DNA of 64,000 nucleotides, from contig NC_060023.1 in NCBI RefSeq assembly GCF_021134715.1, positions 2,294,001-2,358,000 of the forward strand. Reading direction: 5' to 3'. Position 1 is the first letter of the stretch, and each line of letters begins with the position of its first letter. Shown here piece after piece: positions 23,744 through 36,142 of the stretch. The notes below the pieces were generated by a model. It was not told where the DNA came from and did no database searches. It saw only the letters and a list, made by a program, of their open reading frames with translations. The DNA is from Daphnia pulex. Its lineage: Eukaryota > Arthropoda > Branchiopoda > Diplostraca > Daphniidae. The translations under genes were made by a program, and so were the position numbers.

Positions 23744-25034
23744 TAGTATATTCAAAAATTAGGGAATAATGAAATGTAATGCTGCATAGTCAATACATAA
23801 TTTTAATAGAAATATATGGGCTATAAACCATTTGATGTCTATGCTTTTTGCTTGTTATGAAAGCGGCTTAGTTATACACTCGCGTAGTATTCATTTTCAG
23901 AAATATTTTTAAGTTCCAATTTTTGTATTTTCGATTCAGATATCATGTTTGTTTTGTGCTGGGAAAGCAAAAACCAAGTAACTCAGAAAAACGCTTTTGG
24001 AGCGACGAAACCATTTCTGTGTGTTCGTGGGATCGTTCCCAGTTAAGACGGAAAAATGAAATGAGAAGAAAACGACTATATAAATTTCTTTTTGAAACTG
24101 AAACATCGGTAGGGTTGGGAGGGGTTGATTGAGGGTGGGGTCGATGGGTGGTTTTCACACCCAAGCAAATAAACATTTTCCTTTGCCCTTGAAGTGGATA
24201 AGTTGCTAACAAACGACGGAAAATGTACACGGAAAATTATCCCCGATTTTGCTTTGTACCGATGAAAAAGTCGCGAATTTTCACGAAAAAAAAAACACGT
24301 CGTGTGATATTTACGGACTCATTTGTCGTGTTTTACACGAATTTTTTTTAGAGAGTACGTTAACCTCGAAGAATCCTTGCTTGCTGGCAATTTCGAGACG
24401 GCAAGTGTCTGATCGACGGAAAATCTTCATAAACAGCAAGCTCGAGATTCGATTTGTACTACAAATAAAAATTCTTTTACTATACAAAATTAAAGAAAGC
24501 TAGCAAAAGTAAGTTGTAATTACTATACCTTGTTCTCCAGCTCTATAACCTATCGTCATTTGCTTGAGATACTTAAACATGTTATTTATTTTTTAATAAA
24601 TTCGTTTTTCATTTAATTTTCATACCTTTCTATTAAGACAATAAATCCTCTGTACTAGAAAATAATTTCTCAGGTTTCCAGGGTCAGGAATTTAATAGAA
24701 AGTCTGTAATCCAGAACACGGGGACATAGTGAAATTATAATGCGCCATAAGAAAAGGCATTGTTTGTTATTCTATGAAAAGTTTAGAAAAAACACATCAT
24801 ATCTGTTGATTAATTAAAATTCAGTGATTGATGATTAATCCTCGTGATACGTGTGTGTAAATATGGAAAGTAATAAACTTGGTTATTAAACACATTTCCG
24901 GTTGTTCAACAGCGTATCTTTTTAATTTAAGTTATATTCGAACTTGAACGCAAACATAAGGCTCAACTTTAGATAAGAGAGGTTTTGTTTGGGGAGGATT
25001 CGTCGTATATACGAAATAAAACAGCTATACTGAG

Positions 25035-25419
25035 TTATTTCTTGGGACTGGAAAGTGTTACTAATTTAGCATGTCTCGGACTGTTCCGAACGTTGGCGCA
25101 TTTCGGACTTTTCAGGGCGGTCGAGCATTCGGAATTCAACTTGCTGTTCGTAGGAGGACAAGGTGGAGCAGGAGTGTCCAGGGTCATTTCGGTGTCTTCG
25201 TAGGCCAGGTGGAAATCGTAATCGATTACCGGGTGAACATTTTCGTGAAATTTTTCCCCCTGTAGTAATGTTTGGAAACTGGATGGTAAATTTGGCGAGA
25301 CTGCTTCCTCCACACATTTCACGTTCTCATAAGGTTTTTCAAGCTCGCCATCACTGAACGTTACAATCGATCAGTAGCCATCCATAGATTAAGCGACTAT
25401 GATCCATCCATTGCTAGAC
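25035..25419 (-). pseudogene. CAF1B: CAF-1 p60 C-terminal fragment, copy 3
   Basis: Third copy; reads KCVEEAV as in copy 2 and in the inverted copy at 36,316-36,498, which makes the glycine of copy 1 the derived state. Confidence 0.65.
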
Positions 25420-25685
25420 CTGAAAGAGAAACGTGGAAACTATAAATCTTATGCAAGAACTGTGTCGATATAGACAAAATACCAGGCCAAGTCGGTACGG
25501 CGGTTGTAATGTAGGGGAGACCGGGGCTAGTTGGCTCAATTTTTACACACCGGTCCTTGACAGACCTATTTTATAAATTTTTTTTTGTCTCAAATTTGAA
25601 AAAATTTGACGTTAAGGCATTAAAAGCCCATTTACTTGCCAAAACATCAGGCAATAATCCCCCCCTTCCTTCTTTGCATGGTGAA

Positions 25686-26602
25686 ATGGATCTTTTCCTA
25701 AGTGGAACTGATAAAGGGGCTGCAAAACGAAAGAAGAAATTTCAAACCTAAAATTCCATTGGATTCTCGGCGCGCAAAGACACAGTTGGCAAAAGTTGTT
25801 GATAATTCTGAAGAATTATCAAAAGTGAACAAGGAAGATGCTGCTGCCCTGTGCGCACGAGGTAGTTTCTTGTCATCACATCGTGATTCTGAACACGATG
25901 ATGGCACATCCCAAATTGCCACAACTGATCAACCAACATCAGTAGTTTACTCCGAAACAGAAAGTGAGCTTGATGTGAGTTGTCATATAGTAATGATACT
26001 TTATCGGCATGGCATATGCCTGGCCAGCCAGCATATGCCAGGGCTGGCCGGCACGTGATAATTCTTATTAAGTTTATTATCAATCGTAAAAATTGTTGCC
26101 ACATCACGGACTGCAAAACCAAAAAGAGCCTACAATCCCATTAATAGTTCGGCAGGGAACGACTCGTGAGGCGCAAAAAATAACCCTAAAGTGAATAAGG
26201 GAGAACAAAATGCTGCTGAGAGTCTATTACTACAAGAAGATGTCTTAAGACTACTCTATTACTACAAGAAGATGATTCTGAACTCGGTTGTATTGAGTCA
26301 TGTACGGAAGATAAAGCATCCACTCCAATGAAAAAAGATAGAGGAAAGAAATGGTCCAAAGAAGATAAGATGGTAATAAAAAACTATTTCATATATTTGA
26401 ATAGTATGTGTTCATTAATTTTTTTTTTTAATTTGTGTAGGTTAGAGAAAGAAAAAATGCAGAGAAGAAAGTACAAAAAGAACAATTAAGGAGAGAAAAA
26501 GAAGAGAAAAAGCTGCGGGAGCTGGCATTGATAAATAGTTTCAGAACACTGCAAACACGAGATGGAACAATTTCTGAATTTGCGGAAAACGTGGAGGAGT
26601 GA
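25686..26602 (+). pseudogene. Charged coiled-coil gene fragment, copy 3
   Basis: Third copy; coil exon at 26,441-26,602. The frame MDLFLSGTDKGAAKRKKKFQ followed by a stop is the same as in copy 1, so the break is shared and older than the tandem duplication. Confidence 0.4.
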
Positions 26603-27172
26603 ATGTACGCTCTGTACCAGAGAGCTGTTCGTCAGCGTGGTGCCAGCAGACAAGTGAGAGTGGGAAACCGAAAACGGAAAGGTCTACACAGTAGATTAGA
26701 GAAGGCCGAGGTATATCCCGCATCACGAGTGCTGCCATCTAGGGTGCTACCATCTAGGGTTGCATGGTTGCATATGTAATCACACAACAATTTCTGTCCT
26801 TTAATTTGGAAACTTTAGGTGGTTTTCTCCTTTCGATTTTACCAGAGGGATCACCCTGGTAAAGTCTCTTTACATAGATATACTGAGATTGTTTGATGTA
26901 TGTGTAGATTAAAGCACAGACTAAGATTAGAAAGACGGCGATCTCCTATACAGCCATAAGGATAATGCTCATGACTCCCGGTGCGGCTCTGCGAACCGTC
27001 TAGAAGAGACTTTTTGGTGAATTTTTCCTTTATCCCTACTGATAGACCTCTCGCACCGTGCGGATAGTAGGATTCTTGTAGTCCGAAAACGCTGTTTGCA
27101 GCCACATTTACTTATAATTTTCAACCTTCTCCCAGTGAAACACTTGGTAATTGATTTTTCCGAATTATTTAG

Positions 27173-27286
27173 ATTGTCATGTGTGACGAGGAATTGGTGG
27201 AAAATGCTGTAATCCAATTATTGGACCTTTCAAGAAGAACTGGTGGTGTTTTGCGAGAAGACGCTGCTCACCGTCGTCCGCTTAGT
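27173..27286 (+). pseudogene. Orphan exon IVMCDEELVENAV.., copy 3
   Basis: As in the other units, with one substitution (His to Asn in VEHAV). Confidence 0.35.
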
Positions 27287-29431
27287 GTGAGTTACAGTTA
27301 ATAGTAGTTGTGTTAAGTTGTATGCAGGTTGAAATTAAGTATATGCAGTTTGAAATTATACAGATTGACATGGGAAACAGTGAGAAAAATTTTGAGGGCA
27401 ATGTGAGGGAGCAGGAATCGAATCAGGGCATTTTTTCTAGTTTACGTTTGAAATTAAATGTGTTGAGCCAGAAGTAAAGCCTCGGAAGTTTTCTGAGCGC
27501 AATACATTTTTTTCACGTATAGTAACCATGAAGGTGTTCAGTGCCAATTTTTATTTGTAGAAGAATCTTGAAAGCTAGGAAGATTTGGAAACCATACTGT
27601 CCACCACGTCCAGAAGCTGAGAAACATTTCATATGTAAATAAAATGTTTTTAATGGCAAAATCCTTAATTAAACAGATAATGATTTTGATCATGACATTT
27701 GTCATGTTTTATTGCAGGCACCTTTCAAAATAAGGAACTTCACTTCCGCTATCCTGTCTAGCACTTACGTCCAATTTTGCAGGCCTTTGCTGTTAACATC
27801 AATAACATGCACTAATTTAAGGTTAGCAAAGTGAATATCTTATAAAGTTTAATCAAAAATGAAATGTGTTGATTTGGGAGTCAAACTAAAGGCGTTTTAA
27901 GGAAAAAATCATGGCTTCCATTGATTAGTTTTAATATTTTGGAATTTTGTTGAATTATCAACATTAAACAAAGTTTAAATGTGAATTTGTATTTAAATCT
28001 TTAATGAAAACATATAAATTTTTGTTTCAACAAAAGATATCAGATAATAATGTTGCCATGGAATATTTGGGTTAACCATGTGAAACATCATAGCATTATT
28101 TTCATTGATGCTAAAATTAATTTGATTTCATTTTTGTTGTAGTTTCATGTTCCCATTGTTGCTGCCCAATGTAGCGTGTTGTCATAGCCTATGCCGATGA
28201 AAGATTTATTTTCTTCAAGTTTAACTATGGCTGTTCCTATTACGAAATTTGCATCGTGTATTTTGTTCAATTTTATGTGTGTCTATAACATATTTTCGGA
28301 ATTGGGAAAGCAACGAGGAGGAAGATGGTGGGGGGGGGGAGGTGATTTGATTTAAAGTAAAATATTAATCAATCGTGACGTGAAAGTTAATGATGAAACG
28401 TTTTTTAACCTTTAACCCCAACTTATATTTATATTCACATTATCAATACCCCTAAAATTCATACGTCTAATACTCAAACTCCTAATATTCATCCCTCCCG
28501 TATATTTCTCACACCCCTCATACCCAAACCTCTAATAATCACAATTCCAATTCCCATACCTCTAATATGTTTCTAATTATATATAATATGTATTTTAAAT
28601 AAAATGTAATATACAAACATATAATGAAAATTATGTTCATTATTTACTTAATGCGGAACATAAATAAAATAAATAATTCAATAAACAGAGCGTCCCGTTC
28701 AAAATGATTTTTCTTTTGTGCAAACTTTAACAAACAGTCCACCGAGGCCGACCAATGAGACAAAAAAACGACAGTTTTGTTTTCAAGAAAATCTGCATAA
28801 AGCAGTTAAAAACTTAACCAATTTAACAATCTCGTGTTGAGTTTTGCACCTTGTCTTCATGTTCAGGCTGTTAATGGAGATGGTGAAAGGTGTGCTTGAG
28901 GCTGTTGCAAATGTTGCATGCTGTCCTTGGTGTCACAGTTCAATGTGTTGTTCGTTAATTTATTCGTTATGCCAAATCTCATCCATGCAGTGTACAATTG
29001 AGGCAACCTGACCTTACATGGTCTAGGAGTGATTCAATTAACAACTGACAGATCAAAACACTTTCTGCGTTAAACAAAAAATAACGCTGTTATTTTTAGC
29101 GGTTGATTATATTATATATTATATCGGTTGAGAGTAACAGGCCCCTGACAAGACAAGACATAAAATAAAATTATTAGTATTGTTTAATTTAATTAATTGG
29201 TGCAGTATGTAAAGATCGTGAAAATAAGTTGGGAAATACAAGCCTATAAGGTATATAACATGGTATTTTAAAGTTTTTATAAAGGAAATATGACTGTTTA
29301 CAATATTGTTGACGCTATTATGAAGGTAAATGTGTCCAATATTTAAATCTATAGTCATGCATATTCATATTTCAGCTTCATTGAATTAATTTTATCAATC
29401 TGAAATATTCTGATTTCCTTGCAAAGTTCAG

Positions 29432-29568
29432 TCAATCAAGACAGGGGAGACTCTGCCTTGATCGACCGTGACCAAGGACGAGATTTCTTGCTGGACAAGG
29501 AAAAAGAGATGAGTCCGGAACTACGAGGCTTGGCTAAGATTTGCACTAAACGAAACAGGACAATTTAA
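29432..29568 (+). pseudogene. Orphan exon ..DRGDSALIDRDQGRD.., copy 3
   Basis: Same frame and stop as the copy at 14,024-14,160. Confidence 0.3.
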
Positions 29569-29909
29569 GAAATTCAATAAATCAATGTCGGGAATAGGCC
29601 ATTTCGTTAACCATTGTATGAACTTGTTTTAGGTAAAATTTAAACGAAGAGAGGGATCCATTGGATCAGATCAAGTGGAATACCTTCAGGCCAAACATTT
29701 TCGCCACTTTTAATGCGAGTGACGTAAGTTTTCTCTTTCCACTGCTTTCCAGGTGTCAGAGACAAATTATGTGATCGTGATCTTCCCTCTTTCTGCAAAT
29801 TATTCAACCAACCTTTAAGTCCAACCTGTTTAGTTGGTATTTTTAGAAACAATTACATTTTATAACCTAATTTGTAAAATTCAATGTAGTTTTACATGGA
29901 TGGATTCAC

Positions 29910-30243
29910 ATGATGGCTTCCAAAGATACAAAGCTTATGTTACAAGCTGACCCTCCAGACCCTGAGAAGATACCTGAAGGCGATGCAATTGGAGCAACTG
30001 CTGTGTTCCTGTCGTGCTTCTACAAAGAACATCAATTTTTCAGAGTGGGCAATTTTGTCAACAATGAGTACATTGATCCAGAACTGAAAGATAATCCACC
30101 CCTGTTGCCTCAATTTCATCGGGTAATTCTTAATGGTTTCATTATAATCTGTTTTCCACCTGTTGATGACCATTTTTCACCAGGTGACACGAGACATTCT
30201 TGACGTACCATACCCCCCGTTTTATGATGACTGGGATAACTGA
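29910..30243 (+). pseudogene. ASF1: ASF1 C-terminal half, copy 3
   Basis: Same two-exon structure (29,910-30,122 and 30,184-30,243). The splice sites and frame are intact and it has IDPELKD as in copy 1. Confidence 0.8.
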
Positions 30244-30568
30244 TTACCCTTGGGTCTGCAGTGAACAGACATGAAAATTCCAAATGCTGACGTTTACGCC
30301 GTGAAGCCGTGTACGGTCCTCGTTTATTTAGTTTAAACGAAATCATCTCTCTCACGTTTTCTAATTGTAAATATACTAAAAATTAAAATGTGTTAACAAA
30401 CCTGTTCTTCTTTATTGGTGTTCAATGGCGTGAGTGATTTTAGGCGGTTCTCGTTTGCTGAAAGAGTGCCTTGAATTAATTCGTATTCTGGCATTTCATA
30501 TTTAATGCATTGGTGTCATGGTTAGGCGATTTGTGTTTTTTTCTGTTATTGTTAACTATTTACTGATT

Positions 30569-31087
30569 GTTCTTTTTTATTCCGGTTAGTTGAAGTCTGA
30601 AATTATTGGTACTAGGAAATCAGTTGGCTTGTGTATGAGGTAGGCTACTATGGTGGGTTGAGTTGTCAAATTGACGATACTTGTAACCACTCAGGTTTTT
30701 ACTTTTTCTTCTAGTTAGGTGTGCCTGTATAATTCTTGGTTGGGCAGATTCATTGTGAGGACCTTGGATAGGTTTTGGCTTGCACTTTTCTTATAGATAT
30801 GACATACTTAGAGCACTTGATTTTTATATTTTTCCCAATGATCTTTTTTCTCACGCAAGAAAAATGAATCGGGATGAAGGGCGTTGAGGCAAGATGCTAT
30901 GCACTTTCGCGCGCAAATATTTTTTCGAATTTTCAAAATTTTTTATCTTTAAGCAATTGATTTTTGGATTCGGACCCCTCGGTATTGAAGGAAGGGAGAG
31001 TGGTTTCCCTTTTTCCCCGCGGAAGGAATGGACAAGGAGGAAGGGAAGCAATTTCGCATTTTGGATTTTCATTTTCATTCAGTGAAT
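30569..31087. other. Unique AT-rich sequence right of the array
   Basis: No supported gene. The first bases ('gattgttcttttttat') also occur at 39,457, where a short inverted repeat is present. Confidence 0.4.
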
Positions 31088-31265
31088 TGCGCGACGGGGA
31101 GATTGTCATTTGGACTCCGCTGAAAAATTAAAGACAGGAATTCTCAGACAACAATCTGGTTGGATAGAGGTGCTGTCGTTTTCACCCGACGGGCGGTTTC
31201 TCGCATCAGCGAATGATCTTGGGATAGCGGATGACTCTGACAGTTTGATTGTCTGGGCAACTGAG
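31088..31265 (+). pseudogene. WD40-repeat exon fragment
   Basis: The sequence gives RDGEIVIWTPLKN (one frame), then TGILRQQSGWIEVLSFSPDG, RFLASANDLG and DSLIVWATE, ending at a donor (gtaaac at 31,266). Two blades of a WD40 propeller are visible with the SPDGRFLAS and LIVW motifs. A stop lies between the blades. I cannot assign it to a named WD40 protein. It is not the CAF1B segment found at 35.7 kb. Confidence 0.4.
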
Positions 31266-31557
31266 GTAAACGAGAAAACGGAACGGATAAAGAGCAAGGA
31301 TGGATATTTGTTTGTAATACAATCAGAATGGGGAACCCGTTTACATCGGCAAAGAAGATGGTGGACCTTTGTCGTGGTTGTTTTTGTCTACGGATGTCAC
31401 TGACTAAAAATTGACACTCAACTCATACGATGGCAAGGTATAAACGGGATATTCTTTTTAAAAATGTACACCATAACAATCATGACCCCGAGCATTATTT
31501 CTATTTTTTTCTTACGACTTTTTCTTTTCTTAATTATTATGTTGTAACTTAATATAT

Positions 31558-32860
31558 TTTTATTATTAGGTTCGTGTCGTAGAATATGCCGTCGGCCATT
31601 CTATGAGTGAAAAGCCAAGCAAAGCAACCTAACAAAGAGCCTGCAATGAGCTTCTTCATCGATTTGACGGCTGATTCCACGTAGCCATTGAACTGGGGAT
31701 GGTGGGGCGACGAACAGGCGTTACTTATATCCCAGTTATGCAGAAACGAGAGAAATTCGTCGGACTTGAACTGCGGGCCCCCATTCAACCACAATTTCAC
31801 CAAAGCTCCAGTTCGCACGTGAAAAATTAACAGAGGACGTCGATAACCCGTCGCGTAGACGTCTTGGCGTCCAGGAACGGGTATACTTGAGGCCAACCGC
31901 TGAACTGATCTGACACAATTAAAAAATCACGAATGCGGTTTGCGCCGTGATTGAAGAATAAAAACTCTTACGGGAGAGAAGCCGGAGTATGGGGAAAGAG
32001 AGGCTCCGCCGGATGAGATGGGAGACGCTCTGCGCAAGATGGGCAGGACTTAGCGGCCACGACGATATCGTTTCCCACACTGAGGGTCAGTAGACTGAGA
32101 GGCGCGTTGACGGAATTTAGTGGCTCCTTGGTGCATTTGAAGTAGCCGCTGGATGACTCCTGACGCAAGGAAGTCGGAATGACTACTCGGTGGCTTACAA
32201 GGATGAGACCCTCCGCATCGTCGACGGATAGCTGACTCCCTACCTGTCAGAATGGACGGAGCTCCAGGGGGAGATTACACTTCTCGTTCGGGAATCCCTC
32301 AAGAATAGTTTGGCGGAGGGACAGCATATCCAGTTCGGTGGAGGAAGCCGCTGCTACGGAGACCAGCGAAATGTCGGGATTGGCGTCGCTGGATCCCTCC
32401 ATCGTATCCAATAAACTGATGCGGGCCGAAAACGACTACGGGCCATCCGCGATCTCGTCGGAAGCGGAAGAATGATCCACAGGGGAGCGCGACAGGGCAT
32501 TAGCCATCACGTTGCTCTTCCCAGACACCCAAACAGCGACGAAGGAGTACCGCTGCATGGAAAGGTAAAGACGTAAAATTCTGGGATTATCTAGCTTATC
32601 CAGGTGGTAATCGTTGAGGATCGGAATCAAAGGGCGATGATCGGTGAAGAGCTGGAAGGAGGGCAGGCTTTCGAGAAACTGGCGGCATTTGCGCATTGCC
32701 TAAGCCGCCGCCAAGCATCTCATCTTGATCATCGCGTACTGGGACTCTGCATCAGACAGGAAACGGGATCCTACCTGCACGTTATTCAAGCTCCCATCAG
32801 TTGAACTGAATCGTCATACATCAAGAAGATTTCGATCGAAGATGCCAGCAGATTGTCGTT
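31558..32860 (-). mobile_element. Ty3/gypsy retrotransposon fragment
   Basis: The minus strand holds a retroelement polyprotein piece. RNase H comes first (about 32,830-32,440): VGSRFLSDAESQYAMIK, FQLFTDHRPLIPILNDYHLD, NPRILRLYLSMQRYSF and VWVSGKSNVMANALSRSPVD. The integrase core follows (about 31,925-31,560): DQFSGWPQVYPFLDAK, NGGPQFKSDEFLSFL, SSPHHPQFNGYVESAVKSMK. An in-frame stop near 32,700, frame changes around 31,820 and missing reverse transcriptase, gag and LTRs show a dead fragment. Confidence 0.8.
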
Positions 32861-33543
32861 TTTTAGCTTTCGTTTGAACCAAGTTGGTTTCCGCAAAGAA
32901 GATAGGTTTTCTACTGTGCAATTTCTGTGGATTCCAAATCAGACCCGATCCGCTCGACGGCCAGTCACGAAAGACCGCATTGAATTATTAAAAGAGACGG
33001 AAACGCGAATTATGTTTCATAAACATCGCCTTGAGAAAATAACGTCGCATTGGAATTGCCCACACATCGCCCATCAATAACTTCACATCAATAAATGATA
33101 TAGCATGCTGGGAAAAAAGGACACCACCAAGATTCTTTAATTTCTGTTCCAAAGAAGTATTTGTTTCTTCTGATATGCCAATCTAAAAAATAGCAACCAG
33201 ATGGATCAATTTAGGTGCGGTTGATCGAAGTCATATATCGATTGAGACGGCGGACTAATAATCCGCATTTCTTTATAGCACAAGCAATAAGATCACCATT
33301 ATTTTTATTAATTAATGCATGTTAGACTGCGGCTTGTATAAAAGTAGCTCCCAATTTATTCTGTAGAATAAAAATTTTTAACAAAGATTATTCAAACGAC
33401 AAAACGCTGCGACAGTTAATTTTTTTTAATTAGCAGGAAAGGAATACGTGTTACATAATTAAGCACCATAGGTATCACTAGGTGAGTTAACAACAACAAC
33501 GCTGTGTTGTCATGGCCGAGCTAACTGAAAACAAAGACAAAAG
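32861..33543. other. 3' flank of inverted receptor copy A
   Basis: This stretch is the inverted, diverged counterpart of about 49,060-49,745. It contains a decayed version of the unidentified frame at 49,371-49,898 (here MFHKHRLEKI, plus strand, about 33,012). No intact gene is present. Confidence 0.5.
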
Positions 33544-35528
33544 TTAAAGCCCAGCTCGAACATAAAAGACAACGAAACAGACAAGTAAGGAAAATCCGAA
33601 AGCAAAGAAAATGCCTCTGAGATCGTACAGAGTCAAAGGAGACGAAAGATTGCCTCGCTTTTTGTTCTCCTTTTTACGTTCGTCGATGTAACACCTTGAA
33701 GCAAACGAGGTATCCGTGCTCTCCAAATAGCTGGACAAACCGGCCTGTCTTAACAGCGAAAACCTGTCAAAAGTAAGTAAACATCTGAAATTGTTTCCTA
33801 TATTCCTTTGTTAGATAAAGCAGGAAGAGTTCTTACTGCCCATTGATTATTGGGGTATACTGACTATTCTTTCAAAGAAACAAACCATTCGTTCTTTCCT
33901 TCACATAATTCATTCACATGTGGTAGTATACTGGCCCAACAAATTTTTGTTTTTCTAAAATCTTTTTCTATTGCAGAGTCTGCTAGAAAATTAGACTTGA
34001 ACGAAAGCAAAATTAATTGTTAGAATAAAGATATACTTTGAATACGCCCATACTAAGATAAAACATGTCGTGGGTCGCTCAGTAAAATGTCCATAAATTC
34101 ACTCGATGACGGAACGAATAACTACCGATTTCCTCTAACACGCTCAAACATCTGTTTGAAATTGAAATCAGTCAACTCCTGATAAAATGATTAAGGCATT
34201 TATTTCAGACTTATTGTCATAGAAAATCTTAAACATTTTAACCTCAAATGCGACGACCGTACTCGATTCTTCGATAATGAGGGGCATGATTTCTTCGTTG
34301 TTCGCCACTTCCTCTATGGATCGAACAACGAATTGGTATTTGGGAGTGGTTATCATTGAAGTGACGATCCCTGTGAAGGCATAAGTGATCACCAACAATA
34401 CGAGAAGAAATGCGCCTTGGATTATCCGAGAAGACAACGAATATGATATCAAAAACCCTCCTGCAAAGATTATTTGGTGATTTCGCCCAGTGAAAATGTG
34501 ACGTGTAATTGCGTTTGTCTTATAACGTACAGTATCCTACAAAAAAATCCGAACGGCGATTTTTTGGTTTTGAGCCACCTATCCATATTTCGGGAAACTG
34601 TTTGTCTTTAGACCTAAATTCGGGAGGCAAGAAAGCGAATGGTGGGAACTGGGAAGAATGAAAATATAATTTATAGGCTCAATTAGCCCTTGGCCATTTC
34701 TCCACCCCATCCCCCCAAAAAATATGAACAAAATTAGACAGGCTTTCTGGAATTGTCATGGCGCGAAAAAATGATTAACGAATTATTCCCGCTTTATATG
34801 CAAGATTTCAGAAGCTTTTAGGTTTTCTCGTCACTTTGACAACGAGCCTAAGGCTATTTCAGACATTACTTTCTTCCCACCTTTCGCTTTGTTCCTAGCC
34901 CCCTAAATTTAAGTCAAAAGCAAAACACAGTTTCCCGATATATGGATAGGTGGCTTAAAACCAAAAAAAATCGCTGTTCTGATTTTTTTGGTAGGGTACT
35001 GTACCTTGTCCTCAACAAACTGATAAAACATACACCATTATTATCCCCAGTTTCTGCCCTTCTTTTTGTTGTACGTGCGCTACAATCCAAATGAACAAAG
35101 GGGAGAGCGAAAATCATCCGAATGTAAAACCCCAAGTCTGTATTGAGTCAAATTCATTTTAATTAAGGTGGTAGTTATAGTATGGCTGTAAGGGTATAAT
35201 AATACGATTCTGCCAAATTGATTGATTAGTTCTCACGATCGGGTCGTAATTTCGATTACTTGTCAAAGAAAATCAAGAAGTTGAATTAATACAAACCAAA
35301 AAGAAAAAGCGTAAAGATAGCCTGCGGCGTCGGTATTTTGCTATGGGTAAGGGACCATAATGGATATGTCACTAAGAATCACTGTTTCGGTTATGTCTAC
35401 AGCCATCTATCTCGAATAAAACCAAGGGTTAAAAGAAATGGACATGTCCACTTCCTGTTAGATCGGCTGAGACAAAATAAAAAAATATTACGTCACCGTA
35501 GTAGATTAAAATTTTAAAAGGAGAATAG
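33544..35528 (-). pseudogene. Ionotropic receptor pseudogene, copy A
   Basis: On the minus strand the exon 4-9 equivalents of the intact receptor at 49,951-51,937 can be followed. They include EVDMSISFNPWFYSR, YSLSSRIIQGAFLLVLLVIT then TGIVTSMITTPKYQFVVRSI, SSSEFMDILLSDPRHV and a last exon with RCYIDERKKENKKRGNL, SSPLTLYDLRGIFFAFGF. Stops interrupt exon 4 (two), exon 5 (two) and exon 7 (one). Exons 1-3 are missing because the copy is truncated near 35,528. A 472-base MITE sits at the exon 5 donor. It is the inverted partner of copy B (47,107-49,045). Confidence 0.8.
34530..35001. mobile_element. MITE with TA target site (Tc1/mariner-like)
   Basis: A 472-base element with long terminal inverted repeats of about 75 bases, starting 'cagtatcctac' on the left and ending 'gtagggtactg' on the right. 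It is flanked by TA on both sides (34,528-9 and 35,002-3). The orthologous position in receptor copy B (near 48,045, 'aaggtacgtaataag') is an empty site with one TA. It has no coding capacity, so it would need a transposase from elsewhere. Confidence 0.85.
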
Positions 35529-35649
35529 TGATGGCCTTCTCAGATTAGCAACGTGAGGGAGTCAAGGGACTGATATCACTGAAATTCACGTTATTATGGC
35601 AAGTTTCTCGTTGGGTCTTGCATTTATTTCACAATCGGATTCCAATCTT

Positions 35650-36031
35650 ATTTTATTTTGTTCTTATTATATGTTGAATGCTACTGTTCGAGAAAATGGA
35701 GCAGGTTCTGTGGAATTCCGCTGTGAATTAGAACATCATAAAAAAACTGTCAATGCAGTCCAATTCTCACAAAATGGGGAAATTCTAGCTTCTTGTGATG
35801 ATGGTATTGTTCATCTTTCAAAAGAAGTTCTGAATATTTCCTGTATTTAATGTTGAATGTTTGAAATTCATGGACGCAATTATTGTGCTTTGGACGATGA
35901 AACCTAAATCAAGTCAAGTAAAAAATCAAGAACAAAGGACTCATCAAAAAGTAAGGGACATATGGAAGATGTATTTAATCTTTGCTGGTCTCCTGACAGC
36001 TTGTCTCCAGGCAACTTGCCCCGGCGGCGGG
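35650..36031 (+). pseudogene. CAF1B: CAF-1 p60 WD40 fragment
   Basis: The frame reads GAGSVEFRCELEHHKKTVNA, VQFSQNGEILASCDD and, after a short interruption, DAIIVLWTMKPKSSQ. A second blade starts GHMEDVFNLCWSPDS. The H-x-K-x-VN-x-VxFSxNGEILAS-x-DDDAIIxLW pattern followed by GHxEDVxxLCWSPDS is characteristic of WD repeats 2-3 of CAF-1 p60. The reading frame is broken between the blades and after the second start. The sequence then enters an inverted piece of the tandem unit holding the C-terminal CAF1B part. Confidence 0.6.
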
Positions 36032-36142
36032 GTAAGTTGGCCAGTAAAAGTGTCACAATAAAATGGTTGTTTTGGTAAGAACTAGTTTTGTATTGCTTAT
36101 TTTTTCGATGCCATCTTTTAGGCGAGATATTAATTAATAATT

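Larger units (their letters stand above)
22864..30568. repeat. 7.7 kb tandem unit, copy 3
   Basis: Third copy, about 7,705 bases. The array ends at 'tttactgatt', after which the sequence becomes unique ('gttcttttttattccgg'). Private changes include 'agtaactcagaaaaacgc' near 23,980 and an 11-C run near 23,538 where copies 1 and 2 have 9. Confidence 0.95.
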
